A DNA stretch of 6,477 nucleotides from Brucellaceae bacterium (GCA_031253705.1 JAIRVW010000127.1:1-6477), one strand, 5' to 3'; numbered from the stretch's first letter, positions 1 to 6,477 are shown. Notes: generated by a model from the sequence alone, not told the origin. Program-made: numbers and translations.

Positions 1-102
1 GTCGATCTTCCGCGCCCGAGACGGGGCTCACTGCACAAAACCGCATTGGAAAAAGCTGCAGCACTGGAAGCTGAAATTCTTGAACTCCTCCTGAATTCAT
101 AA
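1..102 (+). CDS. ABC transporter ATP-binding protein, C-terminal fragment (partial, cut by window start)
   Basis: Frame 1 is open from the first base to a TAA at 100-102 and encodes 33 residues. It begins VDLPRPRRGS and ends in an Ala/Glu/Leu-rich helix (ALEKAAALEAEILELL). A 'DLPRPR' stretch followed by a terminal helix is the usual end of ATPases of the nitrate/sulfonate/taurine ABC class (SsuB/TauB/ThiZ-like). None of the Walker or signature motifs lie within the window, so the family call rests on this tail and on the neighbour: a NitT/TauT-type substrate-binding protein starts 10 bp downstream on the same strand. It would power an inner-membrane importer from the cytoplasmic side. The substrate is unknown. 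The permease gene is not visible and presumably lies upstream. Confidence 0.72.
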   Translation, partial: VDLPRPRRGSLHKTALEKAAALEAEILELLLNS

Positions 103-112
103 GGAAGCAATC

Positions 113-1129
113 ATGGCAATTTTGAACCGCCGCCGCCTGATTTCCGCACTGGCTCTGTCCGGCGCGATGAGCGTTTTACCAATCTCTGCATTTGCGACAG
201 ATCCGGCGAAAGTGACTGTCGCCCTCGACTGGACAGTGAATACCAACCATATCGGCATGTTTATTGCCCGTGATCAGGGCTTTTACAAAGAAGCCGGACT
301 GGACGTAACGATCCTGCCTTATTCCGATACATCAGCCGGAGTGTTGGTTGCCAGTGGTGCAGCGGATTTCGGTATTGTCGGCTCTACCGGCCTGTTTGCG
401 CAGCGCACAGCGGGGGCTGATCTTGTCGGCACTTATGCCGTGGTACAGCATGAAACCGGCCGTCTGGTGTTTATGGATGACCGGCAGGATATTCAGTCTC
501 CGAAAGATCTTGACGGCAAAACCTATGCCGGTTTTGGCTCCAATTGGGAGCGCAAGCTGATTGAAACCCTGATCCGTGCGGATGGCGGCAAGGGCGATTT
601 TGAAATTGTGACACTCGGCACCTCCGCCTATGAGGCGCTGGCCAATGGTGCCGTGGATTTCACGCTGGAAATCGCCACATGGGAAGGGGTGAAAAACGAG
701 CTGGAAGGCGTGAAACAGCGGGCATTCCGCTACTCGGATTATGGGGTTCCGGATCAGCATACGACATTGCTGGTCTCATCCGGCAAATATCTCAGTGAAA
801 ATTCTGATGCGGCAAAAGCCTTCCTGAGTGCGACGCAACGGGGCTATGCTTTCGCTGCCGATCATCCGGATGAAGCGGCCGATATTCTTATTCGCGGTAA
901 TCAGGATGTGCTGACGGATGATAAGCTCATCCGCGCTTCGCTAAAGGCTTTGAATGACGGGCATTTCCTGCGCGATAGCGACGGGACGATCGGTAAAATG
1001 CGGCCGGAAACCATGCTGGCTTTGGGTGAGTTCCTGTTTAAGGCAGGCATTCTCTATGATAAAGAAGGTGCGGTGTTGCAGGAAAAACCGGATTTTTCGA
1101 GCTATTTTACCAATGATTTCCTGCCTTAA
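113..1129 (+). CDS. ABC transporter substrate-binding protein, NMT1/THI5-like (ThiY-type)
   Basis: This 338-residue protein is the likely periplasmic receptor of an ABC importer. Residues 1-28 form a signal peptide: basic start NRRR (5-8), hydrophobic core, and an AFA site (26-28) before TDPAK. NRRRLI loosely fits a twin-arginine pattern. The mature part opens with VTVALDWTVNTNHIGMF (34-50), followed by ARDQGFYKEAGLDV (52-65). That is the hallmark start of NMT1/THI5-like binding proteins, which include ThiY for the thiamin precursors formylaminopyrimidine/HMP and relatives for other small heterocycles. 'SGAADFGIVGS' (81-91) and 'SPKDLDGKTYAG' (129-140) are further family landmarks. Length is normal. 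An AAGGA ribosome site at 101-105 lies 7 bases before the ATG. The ATPase tail lies just upstream and gluconokinase just downstream. A thiamin-precursor ligand is possible but unproven; no thi gene or TPP riboswitch is visible. Confidence 0.88.
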   Translation: MAILNRRRLISALALSGAMSVLPISAFATDPAKVTVALDWTVNTNHIGMFIARDQGFYKEAGLDVTILPYSDTSAGVLVASGAADFGIVGSTGLFAQRTAGADLVGTYAVVQHETGRLVFMDDRQDIQSPKDLDGKTYAGFGSNWERKLIETLIRADGGKGDFEIVTLGTSAYEALANGAVDFTLEIATWEGVKNELEGVKQRAFRYSDYGVPDQHTTLLVSSGKYLSENSDAAKAFLSATQRGYAFAADHPDEAADILIRGNQDVLTDDKLIRASLKALNDGHFLRDSDGTIGKMRPETMLALGEFLFKAGILYDKEGAVLQEKPDFSSYFTNDFLP

Positions 1130-1159
1130 TACAAGCATTTGAGCAGAGAGGCGGAGCCG

Positions 1160-1696
1160 GTGCGGATTATTGTGATGGGCGTTTCCGGTTCCGGCAAATC
1201 AACACTGGCTTCAGCTCTGGCGCAGGTTCTGGCATTGTCCTTTATTGAGGGCGATGATCTTCATCCGCGAAGCAATATTGCAAAAATGCAGGCCGGTCAG
1301 CCACTCAATGATGCTGATCGCCTGCCTTGGCTGCAAGCCATTGCAGCGGCTCTTTCAAGCGGGACAGAGGGCGCGGTGGCGAGTTGTTCCGCGCTTAAAA
1401 AGTCCTATCGGGATTTGCTGCGTGAGCAGACCGGCGAGCCATTATATTTCATCTGCCTGACCTGCGATCCTGACATTATCGCTGCGAGAATGCAGGCGAG
1501 ACACGGGCATTTCATGCCCGCATCTTTACTCACTTCGCAACTGGCCAGTTTTGAAAGCCCGCAGGGGGAACCGGCAACATTGCTATTGTCCTGCGATCAA
1601 TCTGTGAGCGCAATGCTTGCGACTTGCAAAACATGGCTGGAAGATCAGGCCGGATTGAGCACGATCACAAAGACTGTGCCATTACCGGAAAGCTGA
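1160..1696 (+). CDS. gntK: Gluconokinase (GntK family)
   Basis: Phosphorylates D-gluconate with ATP to 6-phosphogluconate in the cytoplasm, feeding the Entner-Doudoroff or pentose-phosphate routes. From the GTG start the protein has 178 residues, close to the roughly 175 usual for GntK. Landmarks are the P-loop GVSGSGKST (7-15), the gluconate-site segment GDDLHP (31-36) with NIAKMQAGQPLNDADRLPWL after it, CSALKKSYRDLLR (76-88), and GHFMPASLL (116-124). The start is a choice. A TTG at 1139 adds seven residues but has no clear ribosome site, whereas GTG at 1160 has AGAGAGG at 1145-1151, 8 bases upstream, and gives the family-typical MRIIVMGVSG. It follows the binding-protein gene by 10-30 bp, so is probably cotranscribed. 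Its last 52 bases overlap the 3' end of hutD on the other strand. No gluconate transporter or gnt regulator is visible in the window. Confidence 0.88.
   Translation: MRIIVMGVSGSGKSTLASALAQVLALSFIEGDDLHPRSNIAKMQAGQPLNDADRLPWLQAIAAALSSGTEGAVASCSALKKSYRDLLREQTGEPLYFICLTCDPDIIAARMQARHGHFMPASLLTSQLASFESPQGEPATLLLSCDQSVSAMLATCKTWLEDQAGLSTITKTVPLPES
1645..1696. other. Convergent antisense overlap of gntK and hutD coding ends
   Basis: The gluconokinase stop (TGA 1694-1696, plus strand) lies beyond the hutD stop (TCA at 1645-1647, TGA on the minus strand), so 52 bases code on both strands. Both reading frames look genuine. I see no hairpin with a T-run for either direction nearby, so transcripts from the two operons may extend into each other. 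Confidence 0.85.
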
Positions 1697-2208
1697 AGTT
1701 CTGTATTGTTGCAGTGCTCAAACCGCAGACAATCATTGACCTCAAGCTGTGTATCTCCGGCTTGCACAGTACCTTTGCTGCAGAAGACCAGCACGGTTGC
1801 CCCGTTCAGAGACAGGTTGACAGGTTTTGTCACACCATAACGGCTGACCTGATGCGTAAAGCGTCCGCGCCGTGTCATGACATTCAGATCCGTGATTGCG
1901 GAGCCGAGCAATTTCGCACTGGTCGGGCTGTCCGCAGGAAAGGAGAAAGGCGGGGTTTCACCTTTCAGTTCCTGATCTGCCAGACCTTCGACGGACAGAG
2001 TAATCCCGTCGCCTTCAAGCACGGATAAAGTGCGGTCAATGCCGGTAAAAACCGAAAACGGCCCGTCACTGGCCACAGTTGCGGTGCTGATACGCCAGTC
2101 GAAATTATCGACTGACGCATCCTCTGGAAAAACCGCAATTTCAACGGTAACACCGCCGCCGTTTTTCCACGGCATCCGGCGGTGCTGATGATTTTTGAGA
2201 AGCTGCAT
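1645..2208 (-). CDS. hutD: HutD/Ves family protein, histidine-utilization accessory
   Basis: This 187-residue cytoplasmic bicupin-type protein belongs to the HutD/Ves family. The signature is clear at the N-terminus: MPWKNGGGVTVEIAVFP (12-28), FDWRISTATVASDGPFS (36-52) and GIDRTLSVLEGDG (56-68). Length is normal for the family. In Pseudomonas fluorescens HutD has been proposed to set an upper limit on hut activity by sensing or binding urocanate; no enzymatic role is established. The ATG immediately follows the TAA of the upstream permease gene (TAAATG) and I see no good Shine-Dalgarno, so translation is probably coupled to the permease. The gene is on the same strand as hutHGU but separated from them by the permease and a terminator. 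Its final 52 bases overlap the gluconokinase 3' end. The shared bases encode the conserved-looking terminal strand GTVFVIVLNPA of HutD. Confidence 0.9.
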   Translation of the reverse strand: MQLLKNHQHRRMPWKNGGGVTVEIAVFPEDASVDNFDWRISTATVASDGPFSVFTGIDRTLSVLEGDGITLSVEGLADQELKGETPPFSFPADSPTSAKLLGSAITDLNVMTRRGRFTHQVSRYGVTKPVNLSLNGATVLVFCSKGTVQAGDTQLEVNDCLRFEHCNNTELQLSGNGTVFVIVLNPA

Positions 2209-3540
2209 TTACTGTAACCAGCCGTTGGAAACCGCCCAGAGAGCCACCGGCGCTGTCAGCAGAATGCTGAGCGCTGTGCGGATATACCAGATCACAATCA
2301 GATCACGGAATTTGAGCGGGATTGAAGTTGCAAGCACACAAGGAATGGATGCCGAGAGAAACAGTACCTGCGAGACGGAAACCACTGCAGCTACGAATTT
2401 GAGCGCCACATCAGCATCTTTCAGCAGGATGGCAGGCAGGAACATTTCAGCCAAACCTGAAGCCATGGATTTCGCTGCCAGCATTGGCTCCGACAATTGT
2501 GCCAGCCATGTGAAAGGATACAACGCCAGCCCCAGCACGTCGAAGAGCGGGGTATATTTCGAAGCGAGCAGACCCAGCAGACCAACGGCCATAATGCTTG
2601 GCAGGATCATTGAGGCCATACGCAAGCCGTCGAGGAAAGTTGCGCGCAGCATTGGCAGAATATGCGGTGCACGCTCTGCCTGTTCCAGACCGGCATCAAT
2701 CGCTGTGGCGATACGTGATTTACCTTCCGGCAGTGGTGTGTCACGGGTTTCCGGATGATCCATTTGTGCCAGCGGCCAGAGACGCGCAGCAATTGCGGAG
2801 ACAATAAAGGTAACAACAAGCGTGGTCCAAAAATACAGATTCCACGCATCCATCAGATTAAGCGTTTTGGCGACGATAATCATGAAAGTTGCTGAAACCG
2901 TCGAGAAGCCGGTAGCAATAATCGCCGCTTCACGCGCGGTATATTTGCCTTCGCGATATACGCGGTCGGTAATCAATAGCGCCAGCGAGTAGCTACCGAC
3001 AAAAGAAGCCACCGCATCAATGGCCGACCAGCCCGGTGTACGCCAGATCGGACGCATGACCGGCTGTACAATGACGCCGGTAAATTCCAGCAGACCATAG
3101 CCGATGAGGAAAGCCAGCGCCAGAGCGCCGATCGGCACGATCAAACCAACCGAGAGAACAAGCTTGTCAAAGAGAAACGGCAGCATATCCGGTGTGAACA
3201 ACAGGTCCGGCCCGACACCGGCGAGATACATGCCGGTGAGTATCAACCCCAGCACACGCAGAACGGAGAAAATGCTTTCCGTCAGGTTTTTGTTCCATGT
3301 GCCGCGGATAAACGGGCTGAGCGCACCATAGGCAATCAAAAGGCAGACGAAGGTGAGGGCTGCAGGGCGCAATTGCACCGCAACTGCTGTCGCAGCATGG
3401 TCGAGAAGGATGGTGGATTTTCCGCCGATGGTGACCGGAACGAAGAAGAAAAAGATACCGAGAAAACTGAAAAAGATCAGTTTGAATGCAGCTGAGCCGC
3501 GGGAACCGCCGCTGCTGCTGCCAACTGTTATATCTGTCAT
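2209..3540 (-). CDS. YjiH family (nucleoside-recognition/Gate domain) membrane protein, candidate histidine or urocanate transporter
   Basis: This is a 443-residue integral inner-membrane protein. Hydrophobic segments fall near residues 20-38, 58-76, 92-110, 127-150, 172-191, 205-224, 234-252, 306-326, 332-347, 378-404 and 415-436, so roughly ten to eleven spans. A polar cytoplasmic-like stretch lies at about 257-300. The central part, with WSAIDAVASFVGSYSLALLITDR (171-193) and TAREAAIIATGFSTVSATF (201-219), resembles the Gate domain of YjiH-type proteins. The start is supported by AGGGG 6 bases before the ATG on the minus strand. The family's substrate is not firmly established. Position between hutU and hutD, with a stop/start fusion to hutD, suggests import of histidine, urocanate or a related compound; this is inference from context. 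It follows the terminator after hutU, so it probably has its own promoter in 3541-3648. Confidence 0.82.
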   Translation of the reverse strand: MTDITVGSSSGGSRGSAAFKLIFFSFLGIFFFFVPVTIGGKSTILLDHAATAVAVQLRPAALTFVCLLIAYGALSPFIRGTWNKNLTESIFSVLRVLGLILTGMYLAGVGPDLLFTPDMLPFLFDKLVLSVGLIVPIGALALAFLIGYGLLEFTGVIVQPVMRPIWRTPGWSAIDAVASFVGSYSLALLITDRVYREGKYTAREAAIIATGFSTVSATFMIIVAKTLNLMDAWNLYFWTTLVVTFIVSAIAARLWPLAQMDHPETRDTPLPEGKSRIATAIDAGLEQAERAPHILPMLRATFLDGLRMASMILPSIMAVGLLGLLASKYTPLFDVLGLALYPFTWLAQLSEPMLAAKSMASGLAEMFLPAILLKDADVALKFVAAVVSVSQVLFLSASIPCVLATSIPLKFRDLIVIWYIRTALSILLTAPVALWAVSNGWLQ

Positions 3541-3574
3541 GATTTACCCCTGATTATTGTTATTCATGCAGAAG

Positions 3575-3590
3575 GAGATTCCGTAATCTC
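3575..3590. promoter_or_regulatory. 16-bp perfect palindrome, possible operator or 5'-leader hairpin
   Basis: GAGATT-CCGT-AATCTC is an inverted repeat with two perfect 6-base arms around a 4-base centre, located 34 to 50 bases upstream of the permease ATG. Size and position suit a dimeric regulator binding site or a small leader hairpin. It does not resemble the TGTATA-type sequence I associate with HutC sites. Function is inferred only from symmetry and position. Confidence 0.35.
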
Positions 3591-3639
3591 AGATGCTGTT
3601 CTGTCCTTGTCTGTTACGGCCTCTCCCAAAGCCGTTATA

Positions 3640-3676
3640 AGAAAATCTAAAGGCAGCCTCCTCGCAGGCTGCCTTT
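3640..3676 (-). terminator. Intrinsic (rho-independent) terminator downstream of hutU
   Basis: A perfect 11-base-pair stem, AAAGGCAGCCT at 3649-3659 pairing with AGGCTGCCTTT at 3666-3676, encloses a 6-base loop. Read on the minus strand, the descending arm ends in CTTT and runs into AGATTTTCTTAT, a T-rich tail. It starts 12 bases after the hutU stop codon, so it should end the hutH-hutG-hutU transcript. On the plus strand the following bases are also T-rich (GTATTCATTTCATT), so some bidirectional activity is possible, but no plus-strand gene leads into it. Confidence 0.85.
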
Positions 3677-3688
3677 GTATTCATTTCA

Positions 3689-5362
3689 TTAATTGCCCAA
3701 AATGCCAGGCAGGCGCAGACCCTGTTCCCTGGCGCAATTGACGGCAATGTCATAACCGGCATCGGCATGACGCATCACACCGGTGGCAGGGTCAGTCCAC
3801 AACACGCGCTCAAGACGACGGGCGGCATCATCGGTGCCGTCAGCACAGATCACCATGCCTGCATGCTGGCTGAAGCCCATGCCAACGCCGCCACCGTGAT
3901 GCAGCGATACCCATGTGGCACCGGATGCGGTGTTGAGCAGGGCATTGAGCAGCGGCCAGTCGGAAACGGCATCGGAGCCGTCTTTCATCGCTTCTGTTTC
4001 ACGGTTTGGCGAAGCCACAGAACCGGAATCCAGATGGTCGCGGCCGATCACAACCGGTGCTTTCAGCTCGCCGTTCTTGACCATTTCGTTGAAGGCAAGG
4101 CCGAGACGGTGGCGGTCACCAAGGCCAACCCAGCAAATACGGGCAGGCAGCCCCTGAAACTCGATGCGCTCACGCGCCATATCCAGCCAGTTATGCAGGT
4201 GCTTATTATCCGGCAGCAGTTCTTTGACCTTGGCATCGGTCTTGTAAATATCTTCCGGATCACCGGAGAGTGCTGCCCAACGGAACGGGCCGATACCACG
4301 GCAGAACAGCGGACGGATATAGGCAGGCACAAAGCCCGGGAAGGCAAATGCATCTTCCAGACCTTCTTCCAGCGCCATCTGACGGATATTATTGCCGTAA
4401 TCGAGGGTCGGAATGCCCATATTCCAGAAATCAACCATCGCTGCGACCTGAATTTTCATCGAAGCGCGCGCTGCCTTTGCAACGCCTTTCGGGTCGCTTT
4501 CCTGTTTTGCGCGCCATTCGGCAACGCTCCAGCCGATCGGCAGATAACCATGCACCGGATCATGCGCAGAAGTCTGGTCAGTGACGATATCCGGCTTGAC
4601 GCCGCGCTTCACCAGCTCAGGGAAAATGTCTGCCGCATTGCCGATCAGCGCAATCGACTTGGCTTCACCGGCTTTTGTCCACGCATCAATACGTGCCAGC
4701 GCTTCATCAAGGCTGTGTGTTTTTTCATCGACATAGCGGGTACGCAGGCGGAAATCCGCGCGGGTTTCATCGCATTCAACTGCAAGACAGCAGGCACCGG
4801 CCATTACTGCCGCCAGTGGCTGCGCGCCGCCCATACCGCCTAAGCCCCCGGTCAAAATCCATTTGCCTTTGAGATTGCCGCCGAAATGCTGACGACCGGC
4901 TTCGACAAAGGTTTCATAGGTACCCTGCACGATGCCTTGTGCACCGATATAAATCCACGAACCGGCGGTCATCTGGCCATACATCGCCAGTCCCTTTTTA
5001 TCCAGTTCGTTGAAATGATCCCAGTTTGCCCAATGCGGCACCAGATTGGAATTGGCGATCAGAACGCGCGGTGCATCTTTATGGGTGCGGAAAATACCGA
5101 CCGGTTTACCGGATTGTACCAGCAATGTTTCATCGCCTTCCAGATCTTTCAGGCTGGCAACAATCTTGTCAAAATCTGCCCATGTACGGGCAGCACGACC
5201 GATACCGCCATAGACCACCAGCTCATGCGGGCGCTCGGCAACATCGGGATGCAGATTGTTCATCAGCATGCGCATCGGCGCTTCGGTGAGCCAGCTTTTG
5301 GCGGTGATTTCCGTGCCGGTTGCAGGACGGATTTCACGTTCATTGTGACGCGGATTATTCAT
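3689..5362 (-). CDS. hutU: Urocanate hydratase (urocanase)
   Basis: Second enzyme of histidine degradation: adds water to urocanate to give 4-imidazolone-5-propionate (EC 4.2.1.49), using tightly bound NAD+ as an electrophile, in the cytoplasm. The 557 residues match the bacterial family length. Diagnostic segments are the N-terminal [11 protein letters not shown] (3-13), [11 protein letters not shown] (51-61), the NAD-binding glycine-rich [13 protein letters not shown] (172-184), [10 protein letters not shown] (321-330), [10 protein letters not shown] (353-362), and [20 protein letters not shown] (409-428). The cysteine in that last block is residue 410, the number of the active-site Cys in the Pseudomonas putida enzyme. 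[17 protein letters not shown] (440-456) and [16 protein letters not shown] (487-502) are also intact. A ribosome site AAGGGA lies about 7 bases before the ATG. It follows hutG by 11 bp and is the last gene of that transcript, before the terminator. Confidence 0.98.
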   Translation of the reverse strand: MNNPRHNEREIRPATGTEITAKSWLTEAPMRMLMNNLHPDVAERPHELVVYGGIGRAARTWADFDKIVASLKDLEGDETLLVQSGKPVGIFRTHKDAPRVLIANSNLVPHWANWDHFNELDKKGLAMYGQMTAGSWIYIGAQGIVQGTYETFVEAGRQHFGGNLKGKWILTGGLGGMGGAQPLAAVMAGACCLAVECDETRADFRLRTRYVDEKTHSLDEALARIDAWTKAGEAKSIALIGNAADIFPELVKRGVKPDIVTDQTSAHDPVHGYLPIGWSVAEWRAKQESDPKGVAKAARASMKIQVAAMVDFWNMGIPTLDYGNNIRQMALEEGLEDAFAFPGFVPAYIRPLFCRGIGPFRWAALSGDPEDIYKTDAKVKELLPDNKHLHNWLDMARERIEFQGLPARICWVGLGDRHRLGLAFNEMVKNGELKAPVVIGRDHLDSGSVASPNRETEAMKDGSDAVSDWPLLNALLNTASGATWVSLHHGGGVGMGFSQHAGMVICADGTDDAARRLERVLWTDPATGVMRHADAGYDIAVNCAREQGLRLPGILGN

Positions 5363-5373
5363 CGAATGTTCCC

Positions 5374-6177
5374 TTATTTAGATTTGAGATTGGCAGCGGC
5401 GGCTTCAAGCTGCTGCAAAATGTTTTTGAGATGGCTGCGCAATTTGGCTGCCTTGGCCTCGTCATAGGCAAATGGCACAGCCTCTGTTGCTAAATGCGTT
5501 GATTGCGCGAGTTCCATCTGAATGGCGTGCACACCCGTTTCCGGCTGACCGTAATGGCGCGTTGTCCAGCCGCCTTTGAAACGGCCGTTGAGGATGGACG
5601 TGTAACCTTCAGCCTGTTTCGCTACACCGAAGACTGCTGCTTCAATGGCTGGTGCGCAGGTCTTGCCATTGTCCGTTCCGATGTTGAAATCCGGCAGAGT
5701 GCCTTCAAACAGAAACGGAATATGGGAGCGGATCGAGTGGCAGTCATAGAGAATGGCAATGCCGTGAATGGCCTTCACACGCTCGATTTCTGCCGCCAGT
5801 GCTTCATGATAGGGCTTGTGAAAACGGCTGATGCGATCTGCAATATCGGCTTGCATAGGTTGCTCACCGTCTTTCCAGATCGCCAGACCATCAAAATCCG
5901 TTTCCGGTATCAGTGTCGTTGTGTTCTGCCCCGGATAGAGGCTCACACCCGCCGGATCACGATTGGCATCAATGCAATAGCGGTGGAATGTGGCGCGCAC
6001 TGTCGTCACATTATCCAGCAGCCCGTCATAGAGCTTGTGAATATGCCAGTCGGTATCGGCAAGAATCCGGCCATTGTCATTGAGGCGCGCCCAAATATCC
6101 TCCGGCACTTCCGTGCCGGTATGGGGCAGGCCGAGAATGACCGGTGAGGTTCCCTGATGAACTTCAAACGCGCTCAT
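5374..6177 (-). CDS. hutG: N-formylglutamate deformylase (N-formylglutamate amidohydrolase)
   Basis: Last step of the five-step histidine pathway: hydrolyses N-formyl-L-glutamate to glutamate and formate (EC 3.5.1.68), in the cytoplasm. The 267 residues suit the FGase family. Polar motifs likely to bind metal and substrate are PHTG (18-21), [11 protein letters not shown] (41-51), DANRDP (70-75), DCHSIRS (145-151), [13 protein letters not shown] (198-210) and [10 protein letters not shown] (220-229). This is the metal-dependent deformylase, not the arginase-like formiminoglutamase also named HutG in enteric bacteria and Bacillus, so the pathway here should need HutF. The ATG directly follows the hutH TAA (TAAATG). 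The ribosome site GGAAG, 5 bases upstream, is embedded in the last codons of hutH, pointing to translational coupling. Downstream, hutU begins after 11 bp. Confidence 0.96.
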   Translation of the reverse strand: MSAFEVHQGTSPVILGLPHTGTEVPEDIWARLNDNGRILADTDWHIHKLYDGLLDNVTTVRATFHRYCIDANRDPAGVSLYPGQNTTTLIPETDFDGLAIWKDGEQPMQADIADRISRFHKPYHEALAAEIERVKAIHGIAILYDCHSIRSHIPFLFEGTLPDFNIGTDNGKTCAPAIEAAVFGVAKQAEGYTSILNGRFKGGWTTRHYGQPETGVHAIQMELAQSTHLATEAVPFAYDEAKAAKLRSHLKNILQQLEAAAANLKSK

Positions 6178-6477
6178 TTAGGCTTCCAGTGCAGGCAAAA
6201 TATTTGCTGAGATCGCGGCATTCAGCGAGCCGTCAGCCACGATTTCCGCAGCGGCAGCCAGATCATCAGCCATATAGCGGTCAACTTCGAGCGTCGGCAC
6301 TTTGGTGCGCAGCACGGCGATTACCGCTTTCAGTTCAGGGCTGGTTTCCAGAGGGCCGCGCAGTTCCACGCCGAGGGCACCGGTCAGGGCTTCAATGCCG
6401 ATAATTGCATTGAGATTGTCGGTCATTTGCAGCAGACGGCGGGCGCCGTGGCAGGCCATCGAAACATGGTCTTCCTG
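6178..6477 (-). CDS. hutH: Histidine ammonia-lyase, C-terminal part (partial, cut by window end)
   Basis: First enzyme of histidine degradation: non-oxidative deamination of L-histidine to urocanate and ammonia (EC 4.3.1.3), cytoplasmic. The last 99 codons are present, about a fifth of the usual length of roughly 510 residues. The fragment opens with [18 protein letters not shown], the conserved ammonia-lyase block; counting back from a typical length, its Glu falls near residue 414, a residue implicated in catalysis in the P. putida enzyme. The rest, including [21 protein letters not shown] and a helical end [21 protein letters not shown], is the normal HutH tail. The Ala-Ser-Gly that forms the MIO cofactor lies outside the window, so integrity of the active site cannot be judged. 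Its TAA abuts the hutG ATG, consistent with one hutH-hutG-hutU operon. Confidence 0.95.
   Translation of the reverse strand, partial: QEDHVSMACHGARRLLQMTDNLNAIIGIEALTGALGVELRGPLETSPELKAVIAVLRTKVPTLEVDRYMADDLAAAAEIVADGSLNAAISANILPALEA

Larger units (their letters stand above)
3541..3688. other. Intergenic region between hutU and the YjiH-family gene
   Basis: These 148 bases are the only sizeable non-coding gap in the window. From the hutU side it holds a strong terminator hairpin (3649-3676, minus direction), then a weaker stem (ACGGC 3616-3620 with GCCGT 3631-3635), then the palindrome at 3575-3590, then the AGGGG ribosome site of the permease gene. A promoter for the permease-hutD pair should lie here. 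The best minus-strand -10-like hexamer I find is TATAAC, next to the terminator tail (3634-3639), but it lacks a good -35 partner, so I do not call a promoter. Confidence 0.6.

Noticed and set aside
1624..2028. Plus-strand frame of 134 codons crossing the gntK/hutD boundary
   Set aside because: It overlaps two genes with strong family signatures, and its translation has no recognisable feature.
2195..2758. 187-codon plus-strand frame opposite the YjiH-family gene
   Set aside because: The product is low-complexity, rich in Ala, Ser and Arg, with no motif. The minus-strand membrane protein explains the region.
3634..3639. TATAAC as a minus-strand -10 box for the permease gene
   Set aside because: It sits right beside the terminator tail, and no acceptable -35 hexamer occurs 16-18 bases upstream, so it is not called as a promoter.
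3541..3688. HutC operator in the only intergenic gap
   Set aside because: I looked for a TGTATA-type inverted sequence and found none. The palindrome present is different, so no HutC site is claimed.
3767..4843. 358-codon plus-strand open frame antisense to hutU
   Set aside because: It lies fully inside a certain hutU gene with all family motifs. The product is rich in His, Arg, Cys and Thr with no recognisable domain, as expected of a reverse-strand shadow in a codon-biased gene.
5503..6147. 214-codon plus-strand open frame antisense to hutG, and the similar 4886-5467 frame spanning hutU/hutG
   Set aside because: Both are opposite well-supported hut genes, show no domain, and their composition matches complement-strand artefacts.
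1..6477. Mobile elements, CRISPR arrays, tRNA/rRNA genes, defence or toxin modules
   Set aside because: No terminal repeats, transposase or integrase frames, spaced direct repeats or RNA-gene signatures were seen. The window is nearly filled by metabolic and transport genes.

Overview
The window is most like an alphaproteobacterial chromosome of the Rhizobiales type, probably near Brucella/Ochrobactrum/Pseudochrobactrum. This rests on protein character, a moderate GC content (mid-50s % by eye) and dense gene packing; the exact genus cannot be fixed from sequence reading alone. Almost every base is coding and all gene products belong to recognisable families.

Left part, plus strand (1-1696): the tail of an ABC-transporter ATPase, a complete periplasmic substrate-binding protein of the NMT1/THI5-like (NitT/TauT-type) family, and a gluconokinase. 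Gaps are 10 bp and about 10-30 bp (depending on the kinase start), so these look like the end of one operon reading rightwards.

Middle part, minus strand (1645-3540): a multi-pass YjiH/Gate-domain membrane protein followed directly by hutD, with the permease stop codon abutting the hutD ATG (TAAATG). The hutD 3' end runs 52 bp into the gluconokinase 3' end on the opposite strand, so the two operons converge with overlapping coding ends and no visible intrinsic terminator between them.

A 148-bp intergenic region (3541-3688) holds a strong intrinsic terminator facing the minus strand just after hutU, and a 16-bp palindrome upstream of the permease gene. It separates the catabolic block from the permease-hutD pair.

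Right part, minus strand (3689-6477): the histidine-utilization genes hutH (C-terminal part only, cut by the window edge), hutG and hutU, tightly packed (0 bp and 11 bp gaps). HutH deaminates histidine to urocanate and HutU hydrates urocanate to imidazolonepropionate. HutG hydrolyses N-formylglutamate to glutamate and formate, which implies the five-step pathway using HutF (formiminoglutamate deiminase). HutI and HutF are not in the window and would be expected to the right, upstream of hutH. HutD is a small accessory protein proposed to moderate the pathway, and the Gate-type permease beside it is a candidate importer for histidine or urocanate.

I see no mobile element, CRISPR, RNA gene or unfamiliar multi-gene system. 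The points worth a second look are the permease-hutD unit, the terminator that splits the hut cluster, the palindrome, the overlapping convergent ends, and the unknown substrate of the ABC transporter.
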